NCBI RefSeq assembly: GCF_000350085.1
Contig: NZ_CAUM01000127.1
Coordinates: 1 to 39,432, forward strand
Direction of reading: 5' to 3'
Source of the DNA: Mesorhizobium metallidurans STM 2683
GTDB lineage: Bacteria; Pseudomonadota; Alphaproteobacteria; Rhizobiales; Rhizobiaceae
Length of the DNA stretch: 39,432 nucleotides
This document shows, in pieces, positions 15,948-23,827 of the stretch. The translations under genes and the position numbers were made by a program. The notes under the pieces are model-generated. The model was not told where the DNA came from, made no database searches, and saw only the letters and a program-made list of their open reading frames with translations. The first letter of the stretch is position 1; every line of letters starts with the position of its first letter.

Positions 15948-16070
15948 TCAGGGGAAGGCAGGCGGCGAATAGCCGATACGGGCGCACAGCCGAAGCAGCT
16001 CGGCACGCAGCGTGCGCGGCGACGGCGTCACCGCGACCCCAAATGCGCAAGATGCCTTGATGCGAGCCAT
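15948..16070 (-). CDS. Possible 40-residue protein of unknown function
   Basis: On the reverse strand an ATG at 16070, preceded by AAGGTG six bases upstream, opens a 40-codon frame starting MARIKASCAFGVAVTPSPRTL and ending YSPPAFP. The composition is basic at the start with a predicted amphipathic helix (RAELLRLCARIG). It lies in the 204-base gap between the prolyl oligopeptidase and aminotransferase genes. I recognise no family. It may be chance, but its start signal is reasonable and it is too short for most gene finders. Confidence 0.3.
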   Translation of the reverse strand: MARIKASCAFGVAVTPSPRTLRAELLRLCARIGYSPPAFP

Positions 16071-16102
16071 GCTCGCACCTTAGGCTGCCTGCGGCCCACG
16101 TT

Positions 16103-18172
16103 TCAAGCGGTGCCGCTCAGCGCCCTTTGCAGGAAGACATACTTCATCGCCGCCTGGGCTGCTTGCGGCCGGCGGTCGCCACGCCCGCCATGACCGCCCT
16201 CGGTCTCCTCGAAGAACAGCGTCTTGTCATGGCCGGCGGCCTGCAGCCGCGCCGCCATCTTGCGCGCATGGCCGGGGTGGACGCGGTCGTCGGCGGTCGA
16301 TGTCGTCAGCAGCACCGGCGGATAGGCGGCGTCGGCCGAGACATGCTGATAGGGCGAATAGGCGGCCAGCCACTTGGCGTCTTCCGGTTTTGACGGATCG
16401 CCATACTCGGCCATCCAGGAGGCGCCGGGCGGCAATTCGGTGTAGCGCAGCATGTCGAGCAACGGCACCTCGACGATCACGGCCCCGAACAGTTCGGGGC
16501 GCTGCGTCAGCGACACACCGGTCAGCAGGCCGCCATTCGAGCCGCCCTGGATGCCGAGCATGGCAGGCGTGGCGATGCCGCGTTTCACCACATCCTGTGC
16601 GACCGCGGCGAAGTCGTCGAAGGCATTCTGCCGGTTGGCCTTCAGCGCCGCTTGATGCCAGTTCGGGCCGAACTCGCCGCCGCCCCGGATATTGGCCTGA
16701 ACATAGGCATTGCCCTTCTCCAGCCACAGCCTGCCGCGCACGCCGGCATAGCCGGGCAACAGCGGCACTTCGAAGCCGCCATAGCCGTAGAGCGGCGTCG
16801 GCACCGGGCCGTCCTGGTCGCTTCGCCTGACGACGAAATAAGGGATCATGGTGCCGTCCTTCGAGCGCGCCTCGAATTGTTCCGAGACGAAGGGTGAAGC
16901 GTCGAACCGTGCCGGCTGGGACTTCACGGTAGCAAGCGTTGCGCCATCGTCGTCCGACCAGACGATCGAACTCGGCGTCAGGAAGTCGGTGAAGGAGAAG
17001 GAGACGCTGGCGCCGAAATGCTCGGCGTGGGCGATGCCGACATTGCCGTTCTCCGGTAGCGCCACAGGCTTCAGCGACCAGGTGCCGTTGTTGCGCTCGC
17101 AGACGACAACCTTGCCGCGCACATTGTCCATCAGGTTGATGAACAGCCGGTCCTGCGTGCGGGCGATGCCGGCGATGGAAACGCGATGCGCCGGCTCGAG
17201 CAAGGTTTCCACCGGGCCCAACGCGCCGGTTTCGACCCAGCGCGCCAGATCCAGCGAATAGAGGGCGTCCGGTTTGCACACTACGCCGTCGGGCGTCGTC
17301 CACGGGCTGCGCACGCCGAAGACAAGCTGGTCGCGAAAGATCGCGCTGTCGGTCATGTCGTCAGGCAGGGGAAGGCGCCTGTTCTCGCCTGAAGGCAATC
17401 TCAGGAAGATGTGCGAGGCGAAGAAATTCAGCGTCCGGGCCAGGATCAGATAGCGTCTGTCGTCATCGAACTCGAGAGCAGCGCCGGCGGCCAGATCCTC
17501 TTTCTCAGCCTCGAAGATCGGCGTCGCGTCTTCCAGCCTTGTGCCGCGCTTCCAGAGCTTGACCACGCGCGGATAGCCGGACTGCGTCTTCTCCGCCTCC
17601 TCGAAGGCAGCCGAAACGATGACCGTGTCCTTGTCGAGCCAGCCGAAGCCCGATTTCGAGGCCGGAGCCCGAAAGCCATCCTCGACAAACGACTTGGTTT
17701 CGATGTCGAATTCGCGCATCTCGCTGGCGTCACCGCCATCCGGCGACATCGAGAGCAGGCAGCGATTGAAGTCGGGGTAAAGCCGGCTGGCGCCGCTGAA
17801 CACCCATTTCACGCCTTCCTTGGCCGAGAGCACGTCGAAGTCGATGATCGTCTCCCACTCCGGCTTCTCTGTCTTGTAGGAAGCGACCGTCGTGCGCCGC
17901 CAGAGGCCGAGCACATTGGTCTTGTCCTGCCAGAAATTATAGACATGGCCGTTGAGTGCAGCGCCGACGGCGATATTGTCCTCGGCCGTCATCAGGTCCA
18001 GCGCGGTCTGGAACGTTGCCTGGTAGGACGGATCGCCCTGCAATTCGCCGACCGTGACCTCGTTCTGGCGATGCACCCAGTCGAGCGCCTTTTTGCTTGT
18101 TCGATCCTCCAGCCAGAGAAAGGTATCCTCGGCGGCCGGTTCAGTCTGGCCTTTTGTCATCGATTGGGTCAC
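16103..18172 (-). CDS. Prolyl oligopeptidase family serine peptidase (S9)
   Basis: This 689-residue protein has an N-terminal beta-propeller and a C-terminal alpha/beta-hydrolase domain, as in prolyl oligopeptidases. The catalytic triad is Ser545 in GIQGGSNGGLL, Asp628 in TADDRVHPGHA and His661 in EGGHGG. Other landmarks are FLWLEDRTSKKALDWV at the start, YGYGGFEVPLLPGY and ANIRGGGEFGPNWH at the front of the hydrolase domain. There is no signal peptide, so it should be cytoplasmic and cut short proline-containing peptides. I use the GTG at 18172, which has GGAG seven bases upstream; an ATG at 18160 lacks one. Confidence 0.93.
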   Translation of the reverse strand: MTQSMTKGQTEPAAEDTFLWLEDRTSKKALDWVHRQNEVTVGELQGDPSYQATFQTALDLMTAEDNIAVGAALNGHVYNFWQDKTNVLGLWRRTTVASYKTEKPEWETIIDFDVLSAKEGVKWVFSGASRLYPDFNRCLLSMSPDGGDASEMREFDIETKSFVEDGFRAPASKSGFGWLDKDTVIVSAAFEEAEKTQSGYPRVVKLWKRGTRLEDATPIFEAEKEDLAAGAALEFDDDRRYLILARTLNFFASHIFLRLPSGENRRLPLPDDMTDSAIFRDQLVFGVRSPWTTPDGVVCKPDALYSLDLARWVETGALGPVETLLEPAHRVSIAGIARTQDRLFINLMDNVRGKVVVCERNNGTWSLKPVALPENGNVGIAHAEHFGASVSFSFTDFLTPSSIVWSDDDGATLATVKSQPARFDASPFVSEQFEARSKDGTMIPYFVVRRSDQDGPVPTPLYGYGGFEVPLLPGYAGVRGRLWLEKGNAYVQANIRGGGEFGPNWHQAALKANRQNAFDDFAAVAQDVVKRGIATPAMLGIQGGSNGGLLTGVSLTQRPELFGAVIVEVPLLDMLRYTELPPGASWMAEYGDPSKPEDAKWLAAYSPYQHVSADAAYPPVLLTTSTADDRVHPGHARKMAARLQAAGHDKTLFFEETEGGHGGRGDRRPQAAQAAMKYVFLQRALSGTA

Positions 18173-18274
18173 GCGCGGTCTCCGAAAGCATTGTCAGGCG
18201 GCCTTGCCTACATCGCGTTGCAAGCGCCCACATTCAAGATGGCGATGTAGCGTCATCGGCCGGTCGCGGCTTGC

Positions 18275-19435
18275 TTACACCATCCGCCGCCGCACGACAG
18301 TCATCACCGCCAGCGCCAGGCAAATGGCGCCCAGCGTGATCGGCAGGCCGGACGCGCCGATGACGTCCATGACCCCGCCGGTGAGCGGCGGCACCAGTAT
18401 GCCGCCAACGCCCCACATCAGCGAAAAGGCAGCGTTGCCGGCGACCAGCGCCGAGCCGGTGAAGCGTTCGCCAAGCTCGATGATCGACATCGTATAGATG
18501 CCGTAGGAAACCGCGCCCCAGATAAACACGCATGGCCAGATCAGCGGCGTTTCGATGAGAAGCGGCAGCAGCGCGCAGCCGAGCACGGTCAGCGACACGC
18601 AGATGAAGCGCACCAGGCGCGCTGTCAGCCGTTCCGCCAGCAGGCCGAGCGGCACCTGCATGGCGATGTTGCCGGCGATCATCACCGACAGCAGCGCCGA
18701 CATGCGGGCTTCGGTGATGCCATGATGCGTTCCGTAGACCGGCAGCAAAGCGAGCACCCCCTGCTCGAAACCGGCGGCGACGACGACCGCGGACAAGAGC
18801 AGCGATGCCATCGGCATGAAGCCGATCACCGAAACCCGATGTCCGGCCTCGTCGACCTTCGGCAGCCGTCTCAGCACCAGGGCAAGGCAGGCGCCGCAGA
18901 AGACGAAAGCTGCGATGCCGATGAGGAATGGCGGCCACCCCTCGGTGCCGACAGCGAGCAGGCAAAGCGGACCTGCGGCGAAACCGGCGGAAATGACCGT
19001 GGAATAGACGCCCATGACACGGCCGCGGCGTGCCGGCGGCGCCAGCGCGATCACCCATATTTCGCTCAGCACGTAGAGCGGGTTGGTCACCGCGCCGATC
19101 AGGAAGCGCAGCGGAAACCACAGATGGACATTCTGCGTCCAGCCGATCAGCGCCAGCACGATCGCCGAAAGCGCGGCACAGGTGAGCGCGGTGCGCCCTG
19201 CCCCGAAGCGGCGCGCCAAAGCCGGGATCAGCGGCGACGAGACGATGAAGCCGATCGGCGTCATCGCCGCAGACAGTCCGATCATGGCCGGCGAGACGCC
19301 CTGTCGCTGCAGGATGAAGCTCAGCAGCGGATAGGAGAGCCCCTGTGCGATGGCGAACACCGACACCGTCGCGATCACGCCGGTGATCGCCGCCCATTGC
19401 ATCGGCTCGTCGCCGCTTTTCTCCACCACATCCAT
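18275..19435 (-). CDS. MFS transporter (YcaD-like sugar/drug exporter branch)
   Basis: This 386-residue inner-membrane protein shows about 12 hydrophobic helices with the longer cytoplasmic break after helix 6 (RRLPKVDEAGHR). The loop between helices 2 and 3 carries ARRFGAGRTAL, a degenerate version of the MFS motif A, and helix 5 begins PPARRGRVMGVYS. This pattern suits the YcaD/TsgA-like branch, whose substrates are mostly unknown. AAGG lies about 7 bases before the ATG. The same-strand phospholipase D-like gene ends at 19511, 75 bases upstream, so both may be cotranscribed. Confidence 0.9.
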   Translation of the reverse strand: MDVVEKSGDEPMQWAAITGVIATVSVFAIAQGLSYPLLSFILQRQGVSPAMIGLSAAMTPIGFIVSSPLIPALARRFGAGRTALTCAALSAIVLALIGWTQNVHLWFPLRFLIGAVTNPLYVLSEIWVIALAPPARRGRVMGVYSTVISAGFAAGPLCLLAVGTEGWPPFLIGIAAFVFCGACLALVLRRLPKVDEAGHRVSVIGFMPMASLLLSAVVVAAGFEQGVLALLPVYGTHHGITEARMSALLSVMIAGNIAMQVPLGLLAERLTARLVRFICVSLTVLGCALLPLLIETPLIWPCVFIWGAVSYGIYTMSIIELGERFTGSALVAGNAAFSLMWGVGGILVPPLTGGVMDVIGASGLPITLGAICLALAVMTVVRRRMV

Positions 19436-19510
19436 CGGGCAGCCTTAGCGGGTCGCCTCGAAGGCCGTAAGCGCCGCCGTCGAAAACCGCTTGCTCCAGC
19501 CGGCGCGACG

Positions 19511-21418
19511 CTACGGAAAATAGCGGGCAATCGCTCCCTTCTTGCCGTCCGCGTAAGGCTTCAGCCACTTGTCGTCGATGGAGAGCCCGTCGTCGTCCGA
19601 AGGTCCTTTTCCGATGGTCCGGCGCCAGGCGCGAAACTTGTAGTGGTCGAACACATCGAGCATGTGCACCGCATAGGCTGCGGCAAAAGTCTTGTCGCCC
19701 TCCACGATCACCAAATTCTCGTCATTCTCGTAGGACGCCTTGTAGCCGAGATTGTGGCTGCCGGTGATGACGGTGGCGTTGTCTTCCATCGGATCGATGA
19801 TCACGATCTTGTCGTGCACGATCGCGCGGCCGACGGTCAGCACCTCTGCCTGGAAGTCGCGCGCAACCGTGGCTCCGGTGAGATTTACCGCCCTGACGAT
19901 GGAGACGTTCGGCGCCTCCCAGACCTTTTCCGGAAAGACGAATGGCGACTTGCCGTCCTTGTTCGATTTGCGGGTGACAGGATCCTTGGTCGGGGCGACG
20001 TAGTTGGGCATGGCGGTTTGGTCGCTGATCGCGCCTTGCACGATCAGACCAGTATCCGCCATGGCTGCCGCTACGGCCTGGTCGACGATCGAATTTTCGC
20101 CACGCCGCGAAGGATTGAACACCAGGAAGAGCACCGCGCGCTTCGCCGCCTTGATCCTGGCGAAAACGTCCGCGAGGTCGACCGGCCGCACCGAGATATC
20201 CTTCTTGTTGCGGTCGGGATCGTTCGGCGAAAACCATACCGTCATGCCGTCCAGGTTTGCCGAGGCGCCGTTCAGCGGGTTTGGTATGTGGTTTTCCCTG
20301 CGGAACGGCACGCCTTGCGTCTGCGCGACACGACCGGCCGCGCTTTCGCTGGCCGGCGGCGGGAATACGTCGGCCTTCATGCGCTCCCAATAGGCGTCGA
20401 ATACCTTGGCCATCGCAGGGTCGTCACGGATGAAAGCGTTGTTGGTCTGCCCGCAAATGCCGGTCGATGTCCAGTTGGTGCTGCCGGTCATGACCGCCTG
20501 CGCATCGCCTTGCGCATCGCGGTAGACGGCGAATTTGTTGTGGCCGATATGGTTGTTGTTGAACAGGCGATCCGTCAGCGTGACGCCGGCGTCACGCAAT
20601 CGCTTTCTGAAAGGTGCGTTGCCGGCATCCCAGGCCTTGGTCTGATCGTCCCTGCCTGAATTCGAGAGAATGACGTCGACGACATCCTTGGCGTCGATGA
20701 TGGCGTCGCAAAGTTCGTCGTCGCCAAGCTCATAAAGCGCAAGCCTGACAGTGCCGCCCTCGTCCTTGGCCCGTTTCATCAGGCTGGTGAGCACATCCGG
20801 CACATCGCCATGCAGATAGGCGCGTATCTCGCTGCCGGGACGCTCGAGTTCGGCCCTGATCTTGTCACGCTGCCCGACCTTGATCCCGGCGTCCTCCAGG
20901 GCGCGCGACATCCATTGCGTCGACAGCACGCCATTAGTGAAGGCGACACGCGCCTTGCCGAACATCTGCCCGAGAAAGATCGGCGGGCTGACGGCGCCCT
21001 GGCCGAGATAGCCAAGCGGCCGCACCGGTCCGGTATAGGCGGGTTTGCCGTCGACGACCTGATCCGGGCGCACCGGCACCGGATCAAGGCCCGGCCTCAT
21101 GTCGCCGACGGGGCGCACACGGTAGGCGATCATCTCGCCTTGCGGCCTGACGCCGAGGCTGTCGCGGCGGCGGCGCACGGTGAGGTCGCGCCAGAATGTC
21201 TTTTGCACCGGCCATACGCCGGTGTCCTGCGGGATCCACCTCGGATTGCGCTGGCCCTTGAACGGCACCCACGACGCCAGGCAACGCTCCTCGCCGGTGT
21301 CGGGATAGAGGCGCACGATCTCGAAGCCGAGACAGCCCGGGATCATCCCGTCGAGATCCCATGACAGGAACGCAACTTCATTGTTTGTCGCGGCACGCAC
21401 TTTGATGACGTCAGGCAT
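19511..21418 (-). CDS. Phospholipase D-like domain protein with two HKD motifs
   Basis: This 635-residue protein has two PLD active-site motifs. The first is HNKFAVYRDAQGDAQAVMTG with His293 and Lys295 and the usual GSTN box after it; the second is HDKIVIIDP with His535, Lys537 and Asp542 followed by GSHNLG. The first motif has a longer loop before the GSTN box than classical enzymes. About 150 residues at the N-terminus form a beta-rich domain I cannot name, beginning with VAFLSWDLDGMIPGCLGFEI. No signal peptide or membrane helix is visible, so it is probably cytosolic. PLD-superfamily enzymes cut phosphodiester bonds in lipids or nucleic acids. Start is the ATG at 21418, preceded by GAGGGGACC. 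Confidence 0.85.
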   Translation of the reverse strand: MPDVIKVRAATNNEVAFLSWDLDGMIPGCLGFEIVRLYPDTGEERCLASWVPFKGQRNPRWIPQDTGVWPVQKTFWRDLTVRRRRDSLGVRPQGEMIAYRVRPVGDMRPGLDPVPVRPDQVVDGKPAYTGPVRPLGYLGQGAVSPPIFLGQMFGKARVAFTNGVLSTQWMSRALEDAGIKVGQRDKIRAELERPGSEIRAYLHGDVPDVLTSLMKRAKDEGGTVRLALYELGDDELCDAIIDAKDVVDVILSNSGRDDQTKAWDAGNAPFRKRLRDAGVTLTDRLFNNNHIGHNKFAVYRDAQGDAQAVMTGSTNWTSTGICGQTNNAFIRDDPAMAKVFDAYWERMKADVFPPPASESAAGRVAQTQGVPFRRENHIPNPLNGASANLDGMTVWFSPNDPDRNKKDISVRPVDLADVFARIKAAKRAVLFLVFNPSRRGENSIVDQAVAAAMADTGLIVQGAISDQTAMPNYVAPTKDPVTRKSNKDGKSPFVFPEKVWEAPNVSIVRAVNLTGATVARDFQAEVLTVGRAIVHDKIVIIDPMEDNATVITGSHNLGYKASYENDENLVIVEGDKTFAAAYAVHMLDVFDHYKFRAWRRTIGKGPSDDDGLSIDDKWLKPYADGKKGAIARYFP

Positions 21419-21623
21419 CGTGGTCCCCTCAAAGTTGCTCAACAAGGAAGTATGTCAGAAGTAAAAGACAGAACTGCAACGCATTTCACATTGCGGCACT
21501 CGCGTCGTCCAACTGCCTGTTCGGCATGTCGCTTCCCTCGCCCTAGTGGTCGCCGCCTCCGCAATGGCCGGACAGCCGGCGGTCCATTATGCCGCCGCAT
21601 TATCGCAGCGTACGAGGCCTGTC

Positions 21624-23201
21624 ATGACCGCCGCCCTTCACCCCGCCGAACCGCCATTGGCAACCGACCGCGCCCGTCGCGGCGGCCGCGCGGGCAAGCG
21701 CGCCGGCGGCTCGGCGGCGTTCGAACAGCCGCCGTTCCGGCAATTGAAAATCCCGCTGACGCCGACCCGGCTGGTTTCCGACGACGAGCTGGAATCGATC
21801 CACCTCGCCTCGCTGCGGGTGCTGAGGGAAATCGGCGTCGACGTCCTGCACGACGAGGCCCGCCGCATCATGAAGGCGCATGGCGCCGATGTCCGCGACG
21901 GCAGCGAGCGGGTGCGCTTCGACAGCGACATGATCCTCGAACTCGTTTCGCATTGCCCGCCGGAATTCACCATCCATGCCCGCAATCCGGCGCACAATGT
22001 GCGCTTCGGCGGCAACAATCTGATCATCTCGATGATGGCATCGGCGCCCAACTGCTCCGACATCGATCGTGGCCGCAGGCCCGGCAACCAGCAGGATTAC
22101 CGAAATTTCCTGCGGCTGGCCCAGATGCACAACATCCTGAACTGCACCGGCGGCTATCCGGTCGAGCCGATCGACATCCACCCTTCGGTCCGCCACCTCG
22201 AATGCATCCGCGATCTTGCCACGCTGACCGACAAGGTCTTCCACATCTATTCGCTCGGCAAGGAGCGCAATGTCGACGGCATCGAGATCACCCGCATCGC
22301 GCGCGGCATCAGCGACGAGCAATTGCTCGAAGAGCCGTCGGTCTTCACCATCATCAACACCAATTCGCCGCTCAAGCTCGATGTGCCGATGATGGAAGGC
22401 ATCATCCAGATGTCGAGCAAGGGCCAGGTCGTCATCGTCACGCCGTTCACCCTGTCGGGCGCCATGGCGCCTGTCACCATTGCCGGCGCGCTGGTGCAGC
22501 AGAATGCCGAGGCGCTTTCCGGCATTGCCTTCGCGCAAATGGTGAAGAAGGGCGCGCCTGTCGGCTATGGCGGCTTCACCTCTAACGTCGACATGAAATC
22601 CGGTGCGCCGGCTTTCGGCACGCCGGAATACATGAAGGCGCAACTGGTCGGCGGCCAGCTCGCCCGCCGCTACAACATCCCCTACCGCACCTCCAACACC
22701 TGCGCCGCCAATACCGTCGACGCACAGGCTGCCTATGAAAGCGTCTTTTCGCTGTGGGGCGCCATCCAGGGCGGCGGCAATCTGATGATGCATGCGGCCG
22801 GCTGGCTCGAAGGCGGTCTGCGCTGTTCCTATGAGAAGACCATTTTGGACATCGACCTGTTGCAGATGGTGGCCGAATTCCTCACCCCGCTCGACCTTTC
22901 CGAAGAGGCCCTCGGTTTCGACGCCATCCAGTCGGTCGGCCCGGGCGGTCATTTCTTCGGCACCCAGCACACGCAAGACCGTTACAAGACCGCCTTTTAT
23001 TCGCCCATCCTTTCCGACTGGCGCAATTTCGAGACCTGGGCGGAAGCCGGATCGCCGACGGCATTCGAAAAGGCCAACAAGGTGTGGAAGGAACGACTGG
23101 CTTCCTATGACGAGCCATATATGGACCCTGCCATTCGCGAAGAGCTCAACGCCTTTGTCGAAAAGCGCCACGCCGAAGGCGGCGCGCCGACCGATTTTTG
23201 A
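21624..23201 (+). CDS. MttB-family (trimethylamine methyltransferase superfamily) protein, non-pyrrolysine
   Basis: This 525-residue protein belongs to COG5598. Known members transfer a methyl group from a quaternary or tertiary amine (glycine betaine, proline betaine, carnitine) to a corrinoid protein. Family landmarks are the N-terminal helix with LASLRVLREIGVDVLHDEAR, GGNNLIISMMASAPN, INTNSPLKLDVPMMEG, TPFTLSGAMAPVTIAGAL, YGGFTSNVDMKSGAPAFGTPE (two adjacent segments) and GWLEGGLRCSYEK. There is no in-frame TAG, so the pyrrolysine of true trimethylamine enzymes is missing. I start at the ATG at 21624, which has GAGG six bases upstream; an extension to 21546 is possible. It leads a plus-strand cluster with an FAD-GcvT dehydrogenase and a DddP-like gene. 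No corrinoid protein gene is visible nearby, and the substrate is unknown. Confidence 0.9.
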   Translation: MTAALHPAEPPLATDRARRGGRAGKRAGGSAAFEQPPFRQLKIPLTPTRLVSDDELESIHLASLRVLREIGVDVLHDEARRIMKAHGADVRDGSERVRFDSDMILELVSHCPPEFTIHARNPAHNVRFGGNNLIISMMASAPNCSDIDRGRRPGNQQDYRNFLRLAQMHNILNCTGGYPVEPIDIHPSVRHLECIRDLATLTDKVFHIYSLGKERNVDGIEITRIARGISDEQLLEEPSVFTIINTNSPLKLDVPMMEGIIQMSSKGQVVIVTPFTLSGAMAPVTIAGALVQQNAEALSGIAFAQMVKKGAPVGYGGFTSNVDMKSGAPAFGTPEYMKAQLVGGQLARRYNIPYRTSNTCAANTVDAQAAYESVFSLWGAIQGGGNLMMHAAGWLEGGLRCSYEKTILDIDLLQMVAEFLTPLDLSEEALGFDAIQSVGPGGHFFGTQHTQDRYKTAFYSPILSDWRNFETWAEAGSPTAFEKANKVWKERLASYDEPYMDPAIREELNAFVEKRHAEGGAPTDF

Positions 23202-23230
23202 CCATCTGTATTAATTTGATGAATAGTCGA

Positions 23231-23372
23231 CCCCCACTCCGTCGAGCTTCGCTCGACACCTCTCCCCCGATCGACGGGGTAGAGGAAGGGCGCGAAATTA
23301 TTCCAGCAGGCGCCCTTCTTCTCCCTCCGGAGGGGGGAGAGGTGGCGCCGCGAAGCAGCGACGGAGTGGGGG
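23231..23372. repeat. Inverted mosaic repeat (family C) at the 5' end of the DUF559 gene
   Basis: The arms 23231-23268 and 23332-23372 are imperfect reverse complements, with CCCCCACTCCGTCG outside and CCTCTCCCCC inside. In the loop GAAGGGCGC (23285-23293) pairs perfectly with GCGCCCTTC (23310-23318). It starts 29 bases after the MttB-family stop codon. Its right end overlaps the first possible start codon of the DUF559 gene. Confidence 0.8.
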
Positions 23373-23827
23373 AAGCCGTTCGTGAAACGCGCAGTCGCCG
23401 AAAAATAGGTACAACCCAGCGAGCACGAAAACTCAGGCAAGCGGGCAATCAGGCGAAAGCACTGCTTTGGCTTGAACTAAAGGCGCGCAAGCTTGGCGGC
23501 TACCGCTTTACGCGTCAGTTCTCCATCGGCCCCTTTTTTGCAGACTTTGCTTGCCGCGAAAAATGGCTTGTTGTTGAGGTCGACGGACACCAACACGCGG
23601 ACAGCTCATATGATCGCCGCCGCGACGATTTCATGCGCGCCCAAGGCTATTCGATCCTGCGTCTTTGGAGCCATGACGTCCTGAAACATCGTACTTCCGT
23701 CTGTGAAACCATCCTAGCCACGCTTGATGGCAGGCTGGCCGAAAACATCGCTGTATCCGACCTCCGCTTTGTCTTCACATCGCGCTCACTCGATTCAATT
23801 TCTTCAAAAACGGACCTATCCTTATGA
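23366..23827 (+). CDS. DUF559 family, very-short-patch-repair-like endonuclease domain protein
   Basis: The frame encodes about 153 residues. The core is a PD-(D/E)XK nuclease-like fold related to Vsr: LLWLELKARKLGGYRFTRQ, IGPFFADFACREKWLVVEVDG with the Asp and Glu-x-Asp of the active site, GHQHADSSYDRRRDDF and a closing GYSILRLWSHDVLK. The 5' end is uncertain because no ATG with a ribosome binding site is present; the GTG at 23366 is the first plausible start outside the repeat loop, and upstream in-frame codons would translate the repeat itself. The last 30 residues have no family match and run into the next gene, which starts by an ATGA overlap. The role is unknown; DUF559 genes are common beside repeats in rhizobia and may be mobile or selfish. 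Confidence 0.7.
   Translation: MGEAVRETRSRRKIGTTQRARKLRQAGNQAKALLWLELKARKLGGYRFTRQFSIGPFFADFACREKWLVVEVDGHQHADSSYDRRRDDFMRAQGYSILRLWSHDVLKHRTSVCETILATLDGRLAENIAVSDLRFVFTSRSLDSISSKTDLSL

Noticed and set aside
18722..20659. 645-residue open frame on the plus strand across the MFS and PLD genes
   Set aside because: It is antisense to two well-supported genes, is rich in Arg, His and Asp as expected from mirrored codons of high-GC genes, and has no ribosome binding site or recognisable domain.
21600..23171. 523-residue open frame antisense to the first MttB gene
   Set aside because: The same mirror effect: the composition is Arg, Asp and Gly rich without motifs, while the plus-strand protein matches a known family from end to end.
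21624..23201. Pyrrolysine-containing trimethylamine methyltransferase
   Set aside because: There is no in-frame TAG in the gene, and the second copy has none either, so both belong to the non-pyrrolysine branch.
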